Shown here in pieces: positions 22,577 to 32,215 of a stretch of 61,662 nt of DNA. Under the pieces are notes generated by a model that worked only from the letters and a program-made list of their open reading frames with translations, searched no databases and was not told the origin of the DNA. The DNA lies in NCBI RefSeq assembly GCF_016718685.1, contig NZ_JADKCX010000037.1, positions 1 through 61,662 of the forward strand, in the 5' to 3' direction. This DNA comes from Haliscomenobacter sp. GTDB lineage: Bacteria; Bacteroidota; Bacteroidia; Chitinophagales; Saprospiraceae. The translations under genes were made by a program, and so were the position numbers. Each line of letters begins with the position of its first letter. Within the stretch, counting starts at the first letter, position 1.

Positions 22577-24682
22577 ATGAAGCCACTGGTGGAATTAACC
22601 GTAGAAGGAATGGATTGCGCCAACTGTGCAGCGGGCATCACCCGCTACCTGGAACGCAAGGGTTTAGAAGAGGTATACGTCAACTTCCAAACCAAAGAAG
22701 TGCGTTTTCGTCTGGTTGATGAAAGTATTTCATTGGAAGAGGCCAAAGGCGGGATCAACAAATTGGGCTATACCGTGGTTGAACCCGAACAAAAGCCCGA
22801 TTTTTGGACCCTCGAGCGCAAACTTTTGATCGGGGCCTTTTTTACCCTTCCCCTTTTGTTGGGGCATCTTTTGATGTCGGCGGGCATTCATTTGGCCTTT
22901 ATGCACAATGCCTGGATCCAATTGGCGATCTGTCTACCCGTGTTTGTATTGGGTGCCTGGCATTTTGGCAAAAGTGCCTGGAGTTCGATCCGCAATGGCA
23001 TGCCCAACATGGACGTATTGATTTTTATGGGAGGAACCGCGGCCTTTGTCTATAGTCTGGTGGGTACCCTCAGCGGCGAAACCCAGTACATTTTTTACGA
23101 AACCAGCGCCACCATTTTTACGCTGGTACTCTTGGGCAATTGGATTGAAAAACGGGCGGTAGCCCAAACCACCACCGCCATCGCTGAACTTGGCAAACTT
23201 CAGGTGGAGCACGCCCGACGCATCATGCCTTCGGGTACAATTGTGGGTATCCACTATCCTGAAATAAAAACCGGATACATTTTACAGGTCAATGAAGGAG
23301 ATAAAGTACCAGCTGATGGGGAAATTTTTCTGGGCCAGGCCAGTATCGACGAATCTATGCTGACCGGAGAAAGCCTGCCCATCAACAAACAGCTGGGTGA
23401 TCAAGTCATTGGAGGCTCTCTGGTCTTGAGTGGCAATTTTCAGCTCAAAGTCAATGCGGTGGGTAAAAAATCGGTGTTGGGTCAAATGATCGAATTGATC
23501 AAAACGGCCCAGCAGGACAAACCGGAAATCCAACGTTTGGCCGATAAAATCAGCGCCATTTTTGTACCAGTGGTGGTGAGTATTTCAGCATTGACCTTTC
23601 TACTCAGCTATTTTGTTTTTGACCTTGCGTTTAAAAATGCCTTGATGAACGCCATTGCAGTATTGGTCATTTCTTGTCCCTGTGCCATGGGTCTGGCCAC
23701 ACCAACTGCCGTCATGGTAGGCGTAGGGCGCCTTGCGCGCAACGGCATTTTGGTCAAAGGGGGCAAAACCCTGGAGATTTTTGCCAGCATCCGCAACATT
23801 GTTTTTGACAAAACGGGAACTTTAACGACAGGTAAGTTTGTCGTGGAGCACATTGACTATGCCCCCGGAGTTCGTGAGGCAGAGGTGAACAATTTGATTT
23901 ATGACCTCGAAATGCACTCCTCACACCCCATCGCCAAATCGCTGGTGCAGGAAATGGAAGCTCAGGTCAGCCTCAATGGTCAACGCCTGGGACCAATTAC
24001 CTTAACCAACGTTGAAGAAGAAAAGGGCAAAGGCATGCGTGGCCAGGATGAAACGGGCAATACCTACGAATTTGGTGCTTCAGATAATGGCCAGGGCACA
24101 CTCGTTTTGCGTAAAAATGGCGATAAACTGGCGACCCTGAGCTTAACCGACACCATCAAACCCGAGGCCAAAGCTTGTATCGATTACCTCAAATCCAAAA
24201 ATATAGCTAGTTACATTTTGAGCGGCGACAAACAAGCCAAAACGGCGAGCGTGGCCGAGGCATTGGGCGTTACCCATTTTTTTGCGGAGCAACAACCCGC
24301 ACAAAAATTGGACATCATTGCCCGTTTGAGCAAAGAAGCTCCTACCGCAATGGTGGGCGACGGCATCAATGACGCACCAGCACTGGCCAAAGCCAGCATT
24401 GGTGTCTCACTGAGCAACGCCTCTCAGGCGGCGATACAATCGGCGCAAATCGTGTTGCTCAACGGCAACCTGGAACGTTTGCCACAAGCACTGGCCATTT
24501 GTACTCACACGGTATTGACCATCAAGCAGAGCTTGTACTGGGCTTTTGCTTACAACATTGTGGCCATTCCAATGGCGGCGATGGGTTACCTCAATCCAAT
24601 GTGGGGGGCTTTGTTTATGGCCTTTTCGGATGTAGTGGTGATTGGGAATGCCATTCGATTGAAATACAAACGGATTGAGTAA
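22577..24682 (+). CDS. copA: Copper-translocating P1B-type ATPase
   Basis: A 701-residue inner-membrane pump that exports Cu+ using ATP. A single N-terminal heavy-metal domain carries GMDCANCAAG (11-20, metal Cys 14 and 17). Then come about eight membrane helices, the actuator TGESLP, and the intramembrane metal site CPC (Cys367-Pro-Cys369) in VISCPCAMGLATPTA. The phosphorylated Asp411 is in FDKTGTLTTGKF. The P1B His-Pro signature is in HSSHPIAKSL and the hinge is MVGDGINDAPALAKASIG. The CPC motif and final-helix MAFSDVVVIGNAIRL fit Cu+ (1B-1) specificity. It has one HMA domain where many have two. No CopZ or regulator gene is adjacent. Confidence 0.94.
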   Translation: MKPLVELTVEGMDCANCAAGITRYLERKGLEEVYVNFQTKEVRFRLVDESISLEEAKGGINKLGYTVVEPEQKPDFWTLERKLLIGAFFTLPLLLGHLLMSAGIHLAFMHNAWIQLAICLPVFVLGAWHFGKSAWSSIRNGMPNMDVLIFMGGTAAFVYSLVGTLSGETQYIFYETSATIFTLVLLGNWIEKRAVAQTTTAIAELGKLQVEHARRIMPSGTIVGIHYPEIKTGYILQVNEGDKVPADGEIFLGQASIDESMLTGESLPINKQLGDQVIGGSLVLSGNFQLKVNAVGKKSVLGQMIELIKTAQQDKPEIQRLADKISAIFVPVVVSISALTFLLSYFVFDLAFKNALMNAIAVLVISCPCAMGLATPTAVMVGVGRLARNGILVKGGKTLEIFASIRNIVFDKTGTLTTGKFVVEHIDYAPGVREAEVNNLIYDLEMHSSHPIAKSLVQEMEAQVSLNGQRLGPITLTNVEEEKGKGMRGQDETGNTYEFGASDNGQGTLVLRKNGDKLATLSLTDTIKPEAKACIDYLKSKNIASYILSGDKQAKTASVAEALGVTHFFAEQQPAQKLDIIARLSKEAPTAMVGDGINDAPALAKASIGVSLSNASQAAIQSAQIVLLNGNLERLPQALAICTHTVLTIKQSLYWAFAYNIVAIPMAAMGYLNPMWGALFMAFSDVVVIGNAIRLKYKRIE

Positions 24683-24694
24683 AACCCAAGTGGA

Positions 24695-25429
24695 TTACTG
24701 CTCCAACTTCTTCCAATCAATCCGTTTCCACCACCAGTTGAAATTCCATGCGGACATGTTTTCCGCTGCCACAACGACCATGATGCGGTCGTCGATGACC
24801 ATTTGCATGAAGGCTTTTTTCTCGCTTTCATCGTAACCTTCGACGTACTTTTGGCCATTCCATTCGCCCGTTTTTTGTTTCATGTCGGCATCTTCCAGAT
24901 CTAACTCGCCTTCAAACAGATCGCCAAAGGCTCCGGCAATGTTGCCAATGGCCCCGCCCATCACCACAACGGCTATCTTTTGATTTCCTTTGGTGTACTC
25001 TACTTCAGCATTAGACACGAGGCCAAGGGCATTTTGGAAATTGTATTCCGTGCGTTTGAACCAGCCAATCCGTTCGGGAAACAGGCTGCGCAAAACTTCA
25101 GCGTCTAGTTTTTTTCCGGAGCCATTGATTTGTAAGTCAAAATTTTTCTTGAACCCTTCTTCGAGGTCTTTTCCGTTAATTTCCGTATCACCCTCATCAG
25201 TAGAAATGCTTAAGTGAAAACCATCCTTGTCTTTTGCAGCTTTTTTATCTCCTTTCCCCGAGGCGTCAATTTTGACATCACCATCCTTGGTTGAAATACT
25301 CAGGTGAAAACCATCTTCTTCTTTTTCGGCTTCACGGGCTGCTTTTTCGTTGGCTGCATTGCTGCAAGAAAATAGGCTTAGCCCAATCAGCAGGCCCAAG
25401 AGGCCAGTTAGTTTGAATTTTGCTTCCAT
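24695..25429 (-). CDS. Lipoprotein of unknown function with internal repeat
   Basis: A 244-residue probable outer-envelope lipoprotein. The signal MEAKFKLTGLLGLLIGLSLFSC ends in the lipobox LFSC. Two copies of DGFHLSIST-x-(D/E)GD follow (about residues 39-55 and 69-85), separated by a Lys/Asp-rich linker. The C-terminal part contains LFPERIGWFKRTEYNFQNA, a glycine stretch GGAIGNIAGAFGDLF and a Trp-rich end (SAWNFNWWWKRIDWKKLEQ). That region resembles Bacteroidota proteins in which the duplicated segment precedes a globular domain. No family name can be given. It is convergent with copA (12-nt gap) and divergent from the 3-hydroxyacyl-CoA dehydrogenase gene. Confidence 0.82.
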   Translation of the reverse strand: MEAKFKLTGLLGLLIGLSLFSCSNAANEKAAREAEKEEDGFHLSISTKDGDVKIDASGKGDKKAAKDKDGFHLSISTDEGDTEINGKDLEEGFKKNFDLQINGSGKKLDAEVLRSLFPERIGWFKRTEYNFQNALGLVSNAEVEYTKGNQKIAVVVMGGAIGNIAGAFGDLFEGELDLEDADMKQKTGEWNGQKYVEGYDESEKKAFMQMVIDDRIMVVVAAENMSAWNFNWWWKRIDWKKLEQ

Positions 25430-25576
25430 TAGGGTACAGGTTTTTTTTGTGATGCTTACAAAACTATGCGCTCACCCAAAGGCATGCTGGAAAATTCGAC
25501 TAAGCCGGCATTTCCAAAGCCAACGCTGAAAAAAGACGGTAGTTCGCTGTACCTTCGGCACTTCAATCGTTATAGA

Positions 25577-26468
25577 ATGAAAAACATCAGTGTCGTTGGA
25601 GCGGGTACCATGGGAAATGGCATCGCTCATGTATTTGCCCAGTACGATCATCAGGTTACACTGATTGACGTGTCGGAGGCCGCCTTGGAAAAAGCACTGG
25701 CTACCATCAGCGCCAATTTGGACCGTATGGTCAAAAAAGAAACGATCAGTACCGCTGACAAAGACCGCACGTTGAGCAACATTCGGACAGCGTCCAGTTT
25801 GGAAGAAGGACTTTCTACCGCTCATTTAGTGGTGGAGGCCGCAACCGAAAACAGTGCACTGAAGCTTCAAATCTTCCGTGATTTGGATGTTTTTGCTCCT
25901 GAAAAGGCCATTTTGGCCACCAATACCTCTTCCATTTCCATCACCAGGATTGCTGCTGCCACCAAACGTCCAGCGCAGGTCATCGGCATGCATTTTATGA
26001 ACCCGGTACCTGTAATGAAATTGGTGGAAGTGATTCGGGGTTTTGATACCAGCGACGATACCACGCGGATCATCATGGAACTTTCCCAAACACTGGGTAA
26101 GGTGCCCGTGGAGGTCAATGATTACCCTGGGTTTTGTAGCCAATCGCATCCTGATGCCCATGATCAACGAAGCGATTTACACCCTTTACGAAGGGGTGGC
26201 TGGGGTTACGGAAATAGATACCGTCATGAAATTGGGCATGGCTCACCCCATGGGGCCCTTACAACTGGCCGATTTTATTGGTTTGGATGTCTGTTTGTCC
26301 ATTTTAAGGGTGTTGCAGGATGGTTTTGGCCAACCCAAATACGCCCCCTGCCCGCTGTTGGTCAACATGGTCACTGCGGGTAAGTTGGGTGTTAAAAGTG
26401 GAGAAGGATTTTACAAGTATACGCCAGGATCTAAAGAATTGATTCCTGCCCAGAATTTTACACGTTGA
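25577..26468 (+). CDS. 3-hydroxyacyl-CoA (3-hydroxybutyryl-CoA) dehydrogenase, frameshifted
   Basis: A NAD(P)-dependent enzyme of butyrate/fatty-acid metabolism that oxidises 3-hydroxybutyryl-CoA to acetoacetyl-CoA. The start at 25577 (MKNISVVGAGTMGNGIAHVF) matches the family, whose Rossmann loop GAGTMGNG is near residues 7-14. Catalytic His is in VIGMHFMNPVPVMKLVE. After EVNDYPGF the frame breaks; the adjacent frame continues VANRILMPMINEAIYTLYEG to GEGFYKYTP and the stop at 26468. One extra T in the T4 run at 26132-26135 explains it, and removal restores 296 residues, close to the usual 280-295. The SDR gene begins 2 nt after the stop, so the two are probably co-transcribed. Confidence 0.9.
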
Positions 26469-26470
26469 TC

Positions 26471-27268
26471 ATGAAAAAAGTAGCTTTGGTAACGGGAGCA
26501 TCTTCGGGTTTGGGAGAAGCATTGGCTAGTCTTTTGGCACAAAAAGGATACATTGTTTATGGCACCAGCCGCAAAGTCGCTGCGGAAACCAGGTTCAAGC
26601 TCCTGATCATGGATGTGCAAAACGAGGCCAGTGTACAAGCGGCTGTAGCTCAAATCTTGCGCGAACAGGGGCAAATTGATGTCTTGATCAACAATGCGGG
26701 AGTAGGCATAGCCGGACCCTTGGAAGTAATGAGCATCAACAGCATTCAGCGTGCTTTTGACACCAATGTATTTGGATTGATTCGGGTCATACAAGCCGTG
26801 TTGCCACCTATGCGCGAGGCGCAAACCGGAAAAATCATCAACATCAGTTCGATCGCGGCGGAAGTGGCTCTGCCTTATCGCGCGGTGTACAGTGCGAGTA
26901 AAGCCGCAGTAGACCGCATCACCGAGGCATTAAGGCTGGAGATAGACCGTTTTGGCATTCAGGTGTGCAGCGTCCAGTGCGGGGATATTCAAACGGCCAT
27001 CACTGCGCACCGCATCATGGAGTATGCTGCGGACAATCCTGCGTACAATAACGTGTTCGCCAAAGTAGCCCAAAATATGAACGAGGGGGTGAGCAAAGGA
27101 TCAACAGCGGAATACATGGCCACAGAGATCATTAAATTACTCGACAAGAATCATTTACAAAAGATATATCCCATTGGAAAGTCGTACCAAAAACTCTCTT
27201 TGACGCTGAAACGTTTATTGAGTGGGCGGCTTTTTGAAAAAATTATTAAAGGTTACACCCAGTCCTGA
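26471..27268 (+). CDS. Short-chain dehydrogenase/reductase
   Basis: A 265-residue classical SDR oxidoreductase using NAD(P)H. The start is the ATG at 26471 (MKKVALVTGASSGLG), 2 nt beyond the preceding stop; a TTG two codons upstream is unlikely. Motifs are TGASSGLGEA (8-17), LINNAGVG, the Ser of ISSIAAEVALPYRAVYSASK and the Tyr-x3-Lys in YSASKAAVDRI. The loop TSRK after beta-2 suggests NADP preference. The C-terminal basic stretch (YQKLSLTLKRLLSGRLFEKI) could lie on the membrane surface. The substrate is unknown; coupling to the acyl-CoA dehydrogenase gene suggests lipid metabolism. Confidence 0.9.
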   Translation: MKKVALVTGASSGLGEALASLLAQKGYIVYGTSRKVAAETRFKLLIMDVQNEASVQAAVAQILREQGQIDVLINNAGVGIAGPLEVMSINSIQRAFDTNVFGLIRVIQAVLPPMREAQTGKIINISSIAAEVALPYRAVYSASKAAVDRITEALRLEIDRFGIQVCSVQCGDIQTAITAHRIMEYAADNPAYNNVFAKVAQNMNEGVSKGSTAEYMATEIIKLLDKNHLQKIYPIGKSYQKLSLTLKRLLSGRLFEKIIKGYTQS

Positions 27269-27329
27269 TGGTGACAAAAATCATTCACCTCATAGCAAGA
27301 TCATCAATGTAGCCAACAGTTCATCTAGC

Positions 27330-27337
27330 TAATTTTG
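27330..27337 (+). promoter_or_regulatory. -7 promoter element for uspA-like gene
   Basis: TAATTTTG matches TAnnTTTG and lies 21 nt before the ATG at 27359. No convincing -33 box is seen at the right spacing. Confidence 0.3.
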
Positions 27338-27358
27338 AACTAGAAAATAAAAGTAACC

Positions 27359-28201
27359 ATGAAAAAGATCCTTGTTCCTACCGATTTCTCTGAAAATGCC
27401 CAACAGGCGTTGGATGTAGCTGTACAAATTGCCAAAAAAATCGACGCTGAGATCGTGCTTCTGCACGTCAACGAACAAATTGGCGCAGCCTTGCCAGTAT
27501 CTGAATACTACTATACATACGATCGCTCTATTGAGGAAAAATACCTCAACATGGTTCACGAAAACTTGGAAAAAATGCTGGGTGATGTAGCGGCCAGACT
27601 TAACGCACACAACATCCGCACTGCCGTAATTGGTGGTCCATTTTCTACCATTGTTGAAGACGTGGTACAAACCGAGGGTGTCGACCTCATCATCATGGGG
27701 ACTAAAGGTGCAAGCGGCTTGAAAGAATTTTTCGTAGGCTCGAATACAGAAAAGGTTGTTCGTACAGCAAAATGCCCCGTGCTAACGGTTCATGACAACA
27801 AAACGTTCGAATTCAAAAACATCGTGGTTCCTACCACGCTGGAAGCGGATCAGAAGAAATTGTTTGAAAGCCTGCGCGAATGGGAAGCCATCTTTGGTGG
27901 AAAATATCACCTCTTGTACATCAACAATCCAGGTGCTTATCGGGGCGATAAAGACATCGAAGCGCGCGAAAAAGAACTCGTTGAATCTACTGGTTTGAAG
28001 AATGTTGAAATCTACAAAACCGAAACCTTTACGCTCAACGAAGAGCAAGTGATTTTTGATTTTGCCAAAGAACAGCATGCTGACCTGATCGTGATGGGAA
28101 CGCACCAACGCCGCGGCTTGGCCCACGTTTTGCTCGGCAGTTTGACCGAGGATACCATCAACCACGCTGCGATTCCGGTGCTGGCGATACCGTTGAAGTA
28201 A
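27359..28201 (+). CDS. Tandem universal stress protein (UspA family)
   Basis: A 280-residue cytosolic protein with two Usp domains (about 1-145 and 150-280). The first begins KKILVPTDFSENAQQALDVA and carries the nucleotide-binding loop GTKGASGLKEFFVGSNTEKV. The second begins FKNIVVPTTLEADQKKLFES and ends with GTHQRRGLAHVLLGSLTEDT. Both keep the G-2x-G-9x-G(S/T) pattern, so both are of the ATP-binding UspFG class. Its role in general stress survival is inferred from the family. The gene is monocistronic, between an AT-rich gap and hairpin A2, which begins 2 nt past its stop. Confidence 0.93.
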   Translation: MKKILVPTDFSENAQQALDVAVQIAKKIDAEIVLLHVNEQIGAALPVSEYYYTYDRSIEEKYLNMVHENLEKMLGDVAARLNAHNIRTAVIGGPFSTIVEDVVQTEGVDLIIMGTKGASGLKEFFVGSNTEKVVRTAKCPVLTVHDNKTFEFKNIVVPTTLEADQKKLFESLREWEAIFGGKYHLLYINNPGAYRGDKDIEAREKELVESTGLKNVEIYKTETFTLNEEQVIFDFAKEQHADLIVMGTHQRRGLAHVLLGSLTEDTINHAAIPVLAIPLK

Positions 28202-28203
28202 AT

Positions 28204-28297
28204 AGGTTTTAAGTTTTAGGTTCTAAGTTTTAGGTTGCACGCAATTTTGCTCATCATGGAAAATTGTGTGCAACTTAAAACTTAAAACTTAAAACCT
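28204..28297. repeat. Intergenic hairpin repeat, family A copy 2
   Basis: The left arm AGGTTTTAAGTTTTAGGTTC... and the right arm ...CTTAAAACTTAAAACCT pair imperfectly. The tip GCACGCAATTTT-GCTCATCATGG-AAAATTGTGTGC matches the tip of copy 1 (9030-9064), including the CATCATG loop. It starts 2 nt past the UspA stop and is 6 nt from the stop of the convergent surface-protein gene. Confidence 0.82.
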
Positions 28298-28303
28298 ACT
28301 TGC

Positions 28304-31300
28304 TTAGCGGGTAACGACCACTTTCATTATTTTTCGCCCCTCAACTATCAAATAGTACATGCCGTTGGGAAGATTATGCGTCGAAATGTGCAGGGGAAAA
28401 CTTTGCGTATTTCCTTCAATGCATGTTTTTCCCAGAGTATTGATCATTTTCCATTTGATGTTGCTGAAATTATCCATCGAAGCATCCAGAATAAAATAAT
28501 CTTGGGCTGGATTGGGATATAACTTAAAGTTTGGGGGAAGAATTTATCCTGGCTTGAAGTGGAGATATCTTCAAACTTGGATACCATAATGTTTTGGGTG
28601 GTATTGGTAACGATAGCGGGATTTTGATCAAAATAGATATAGGCGGTATTGTCGATTGTGGTTTTTTCTGCCAAACCACTGCGGTCTTTGATTCTAAAAC
28701 TTACAAACCCGTGGCTTTCTGGTTCATTATTGGTTGAATCGGGTAAATTGATGTTTTTGAACACAAACTTAGCGACATTGCCTTTACCGAGTTACCTCCA
28801 GTGATGGGATGGCTGGCATTTAAAAACTCAAGGTAGCAAAATCCAAATCACGATCGATGGTATCAATGATGGTAATGTGACGAGCGGGAAAATTCCCCGT
28901 ATTTTGAAAGCGGATGGTGTAATTGAGGTATTGGTTGAACAAGGTCAATTTATTTTTTTGGAGGCCCTCGGGCCGTACCAATTTATCGTTGGGATCGTAA
29001 GAACAAAGTAAAATATCATGGTATCGATAGATGGTAGAATCGACAATATTAGGCGCTTGTTGATAAAATGCAGTGGACTTGTAAACCAAAGAATCTCCGA
29101 TTTGCCCAACTCCGGGAATTAAAAAATCAAGTTTTATCCAGCGTGTAGCGCCAGGCGAAAGCGAGTCAAAAGTCCAATACATTGCCCGCTGACGAATGGA
29201 ATCAGGAAGCATGTTTTGTAAAATAGGCGTTCCCTCAAAGTCAAGCCGCAACTTTACATTTTGGATGCTGGTGCCCTTGTTTTTTACAATCACATAAAGT
29301 GGAGCTTCTTCGTTGCAAACCAATTGTTGACTGGTTGCTGAAACATCAATTTTATTGACGATTTGAATGGGGATGATCCCAAAACGGAAAGTGTCTTTTA
29401 AATTTTGAATATTTGAAGCATCAATGGGATAAGAAAACTCCCCGCTTGTAAGTATCCAGTGCTCAGGCACACGGTATCTCAAGGTAAATTGTCCGGATGG
29501 AACCAGTGTTTTGAATTGGCCCTCCGCATTGTGATAAACACGGGTGCTAAAGCCAAGAAAAACATCACCTAAAGCAACTCCAGGTTCATCTTTGCTTTGT
29601 TTGCCATCGCTATTTTTATCCCAAAATATCAGCCCTTTAATCGAATTGTTTAATTGATCAGCTGAAAAGGAATAGATAAACGCCGAGCTGGCTTTTTGTG
29701 GAGACTTGTTGATGCTTCCCCCAAAATATGATTTGTTGGCAGGTTCAAGATGAAGGACGCACAAGCCCTGATTGTTCCCTGGAAAATCGCCTTCAGCGAG
29801 CAGATTGGATTGTATGGTGCCATCAAAACCGATATTGATGAAGATTGCTTTTTTATTTTGAGGTGTACTTTCGGTATAACCAGCAATCAACAAGGACTGG
29901 TCGTTTTGATTCAAGCAAATATCGGTGAAATGTACGGATTCGGTTGGCGTTTCGAACAACGTTTTTTGCCAAATAACGGTTTGGTTTTCAGTATTGTATT
30001 TCAGTAAGTGTAAACGTCGGTTTGTCTGATTTACGATGATATAGACCATGTTGCTGACTTCGCTTGGAATCCATTTTGAAATTTGTCCATAAACAGGTAA
30101 AGAGGTCGTCCATACTTTTGTAAAATCAGCTCGATTGATTTTGGTGAGCATGACCTGTTCAGAACGGTCATAGCCAAGTGCCAATAGAAAATTATGTTGA
30201 TAATGATCAAGATGAACTTTTTGCACAAACCCGGTTGGTATCGCTTTGTAGTCATCCCGAATGTCACTACTAGGAATCGACCTTTTTTCAATACTGTAGC
30301 CGTTAATAAAAATGATGGTGTCTTTATTGAGGGGAACCAAGACATTGTTCACCGAAAATTTATCACTTGGTAGTGAAACCGAATTCCTGATGAACAGGGT
30401 ATGTTCATTGAGGCTATTGAAATTCTCAGGCAAATCAATCCGATACATGGCCGTTTGAGGTTCAGAGGCATTGCGGTGTATTGCGACGAAAATCATATTT
30501 GGGGGATGAAATACAATACTTGGTTTTGCCAAAAAGAAAGTGGAATAATCAGTATTGGATATGGGGAAATTTTTAAGAAATTTCTTTTTTACAAAATTGA
30601 ATAAGTCGAGATTAAAGCCACCGCTAAGTACAGCAAGTAGGCTATCATTCAAAATTTTTGCATAAATCAGCTTTCTTTCCTGGGGTAGGAAATATTCCCA
30701 CACAGGGGTGTTGTCTGCATCAAAAAGCAAGACTTTTCCCATTGCCCCAATTTGTTGCAGTGCAATAAATTGCCCATGAGGCGTTGCCAACATTTGAATG
30801 GTCTGCGCATCATACTGTTTGAGGCCACCATAATCTTTTTCAACAATGATCTTTCCCGTGGTTTTGTCCAGGGTTAGAAAAACCTCTTTGGATGAAATAC
30901 TTCGGTAGGGCTTTTGTCCGATCGAGATGAGCCTGGTTGGCGTTTCAAAAATATTCCGACCAGGGCTATATCCTTGTAGGTCGTAAATGCTTTCGTAAAC
31001 ATTGACTTGAAAAGAATAGATTTTTGCTCCACTCAAGGTATCCAGTTTCATGATGCCCCAATCATGCCCCAGAAGATAGATTCCATCTGAACCAGCAGTA
31101 ATGACCGTAGTCCTTTGGGATATAGGAAGACTAGGGTCGAAGCGATGCGATTTTGACCAAATGATTGCTCCCGTTTGTTTATCTATTTTACTGGTAGGGG
31201 TGTAATAAGCACCACCGGCGAAGCGATCGTTCCAACTGATGTAAAGGCTTCTGGGGCTTACATCCATGGCACTAAAAATGAAATCACCAAGGTCTTCGAT

Positions 31301-32107
31301 TTTGGTGCTCCAAATTTTACCTGATTGAGGGTCAATTTTTACCACAATGGGTAGGGTATAATTGTATTTGGCCTGACCAAAAGCATACAACGCACCATCG
31401 TCAGGATCGAGGTAAAGCTTGGAAATGGTTACTTTATCCAGCGCAGGAAAGGGGAGAGTCCATAGCTTCGAGCCAGGGTTTTGATAATTGATTTTAAATA
31501 TTGTATCCCCTTTTGAGTAATAAACGTTGCCTCGTTTATCGCCAACGATTGCAAAAGGATTTTGGTCTCTTCCGCCAAGCTTGTAAGTTTGAACGGTTTT
31601 CCCGCTAAGCTTATCAAAAGTAGCCAAAATAAGGTCATGGTAAGCTTCAATTATAAAAACAGCGGTGTCTTTACTGGCAAAACTTAACTCAGTATACGTA
31701 TAGCCGCCATTGGTATCCAAATTTTTGCTGATGATTGCCCCGGTTTTCAAGTCTATTTTTAGCATCGTATAGGCAAGACTGGAGTAATCGGAAATCCCAA
31801 CCAACAGATATTGATCATCGAGTGTAGATAAATGAAAACACTGATAGGTAGGAGGAAAACCCAATCGTGGAGTCAGCAGAACGTTCGACCAAACTACCTT
31901 GCCCAAAGTATCCAATTTGCGCACAATGAACTCGGGGCCTTCATTGTCGGTAGAAATACCTAAAACATAAACGTGGTTTTGATAAAAAATGGATTTACTG
32001 GGTTGCCCTGGTTCAGTAAGTGTATCAACTGTGTAATGTTCTGTAAATTGAGCAAAACATAATCTACTGAAAAACAATAGAACGAGCGTAAGTATTCTTG
32101 GGATCAT
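28304..32107 (-). CDS. Large secreted protein with type A T9SS sorting domain, three frameshifts
   Basis: From the start at 32107 (signal MIPRILTLVLLFFSRLCFA, then Q) an open frame of 1095 codons ends at 28820. Corrected for three one-base losses, at the A5 run 28822-28826, near 28781 and at the G5 run 28533-28537, it extends to a stop at 28304, giving about 1268 residues. The C-terminus reads NFKLYPNPAQDYFIL to YYLIVEGRKIMKVVVTR, the type A (Por) secretion tail. Residues about 20-800 are PQQ/WD-like beta-propeller repeats (GAIISKNLDTNGG, SGKIWSTKIEDLG). A SdrD_B-like segment GLIFWDKNSDGKQSKDEPG follows at about 830, then a DUF11/CARDB-like module with YDPNDK. Function is unknown, probably adhesion or surface sensing. 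The 3' end abuts hairpin A2. Confidence 0.85.
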
Positions 32108-32143
32108 CTGGGTATATCATTTGTTACATTGCAGATAATTGGT

Positions 32144-32187
32144 CTGTTTTGCGCTTTGATCAATTCCTGATTGGGGCGCAAAAACAG
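32144..32187. repeat. Stem-loop between phoD and surface-protein gene
   Basis: CTGTTTTGCGC (32144-32154) and GCGCAAAAACAG (32176-32187) pair with one bulged A. There is no T-run on the minus strand after it, so termination of phoD here is only possible, not clear. Confidence 0.4.
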
Positions 32188-32215
32188 CTTAAATATGAAC
32201 GAAAACGGGAAGTTT

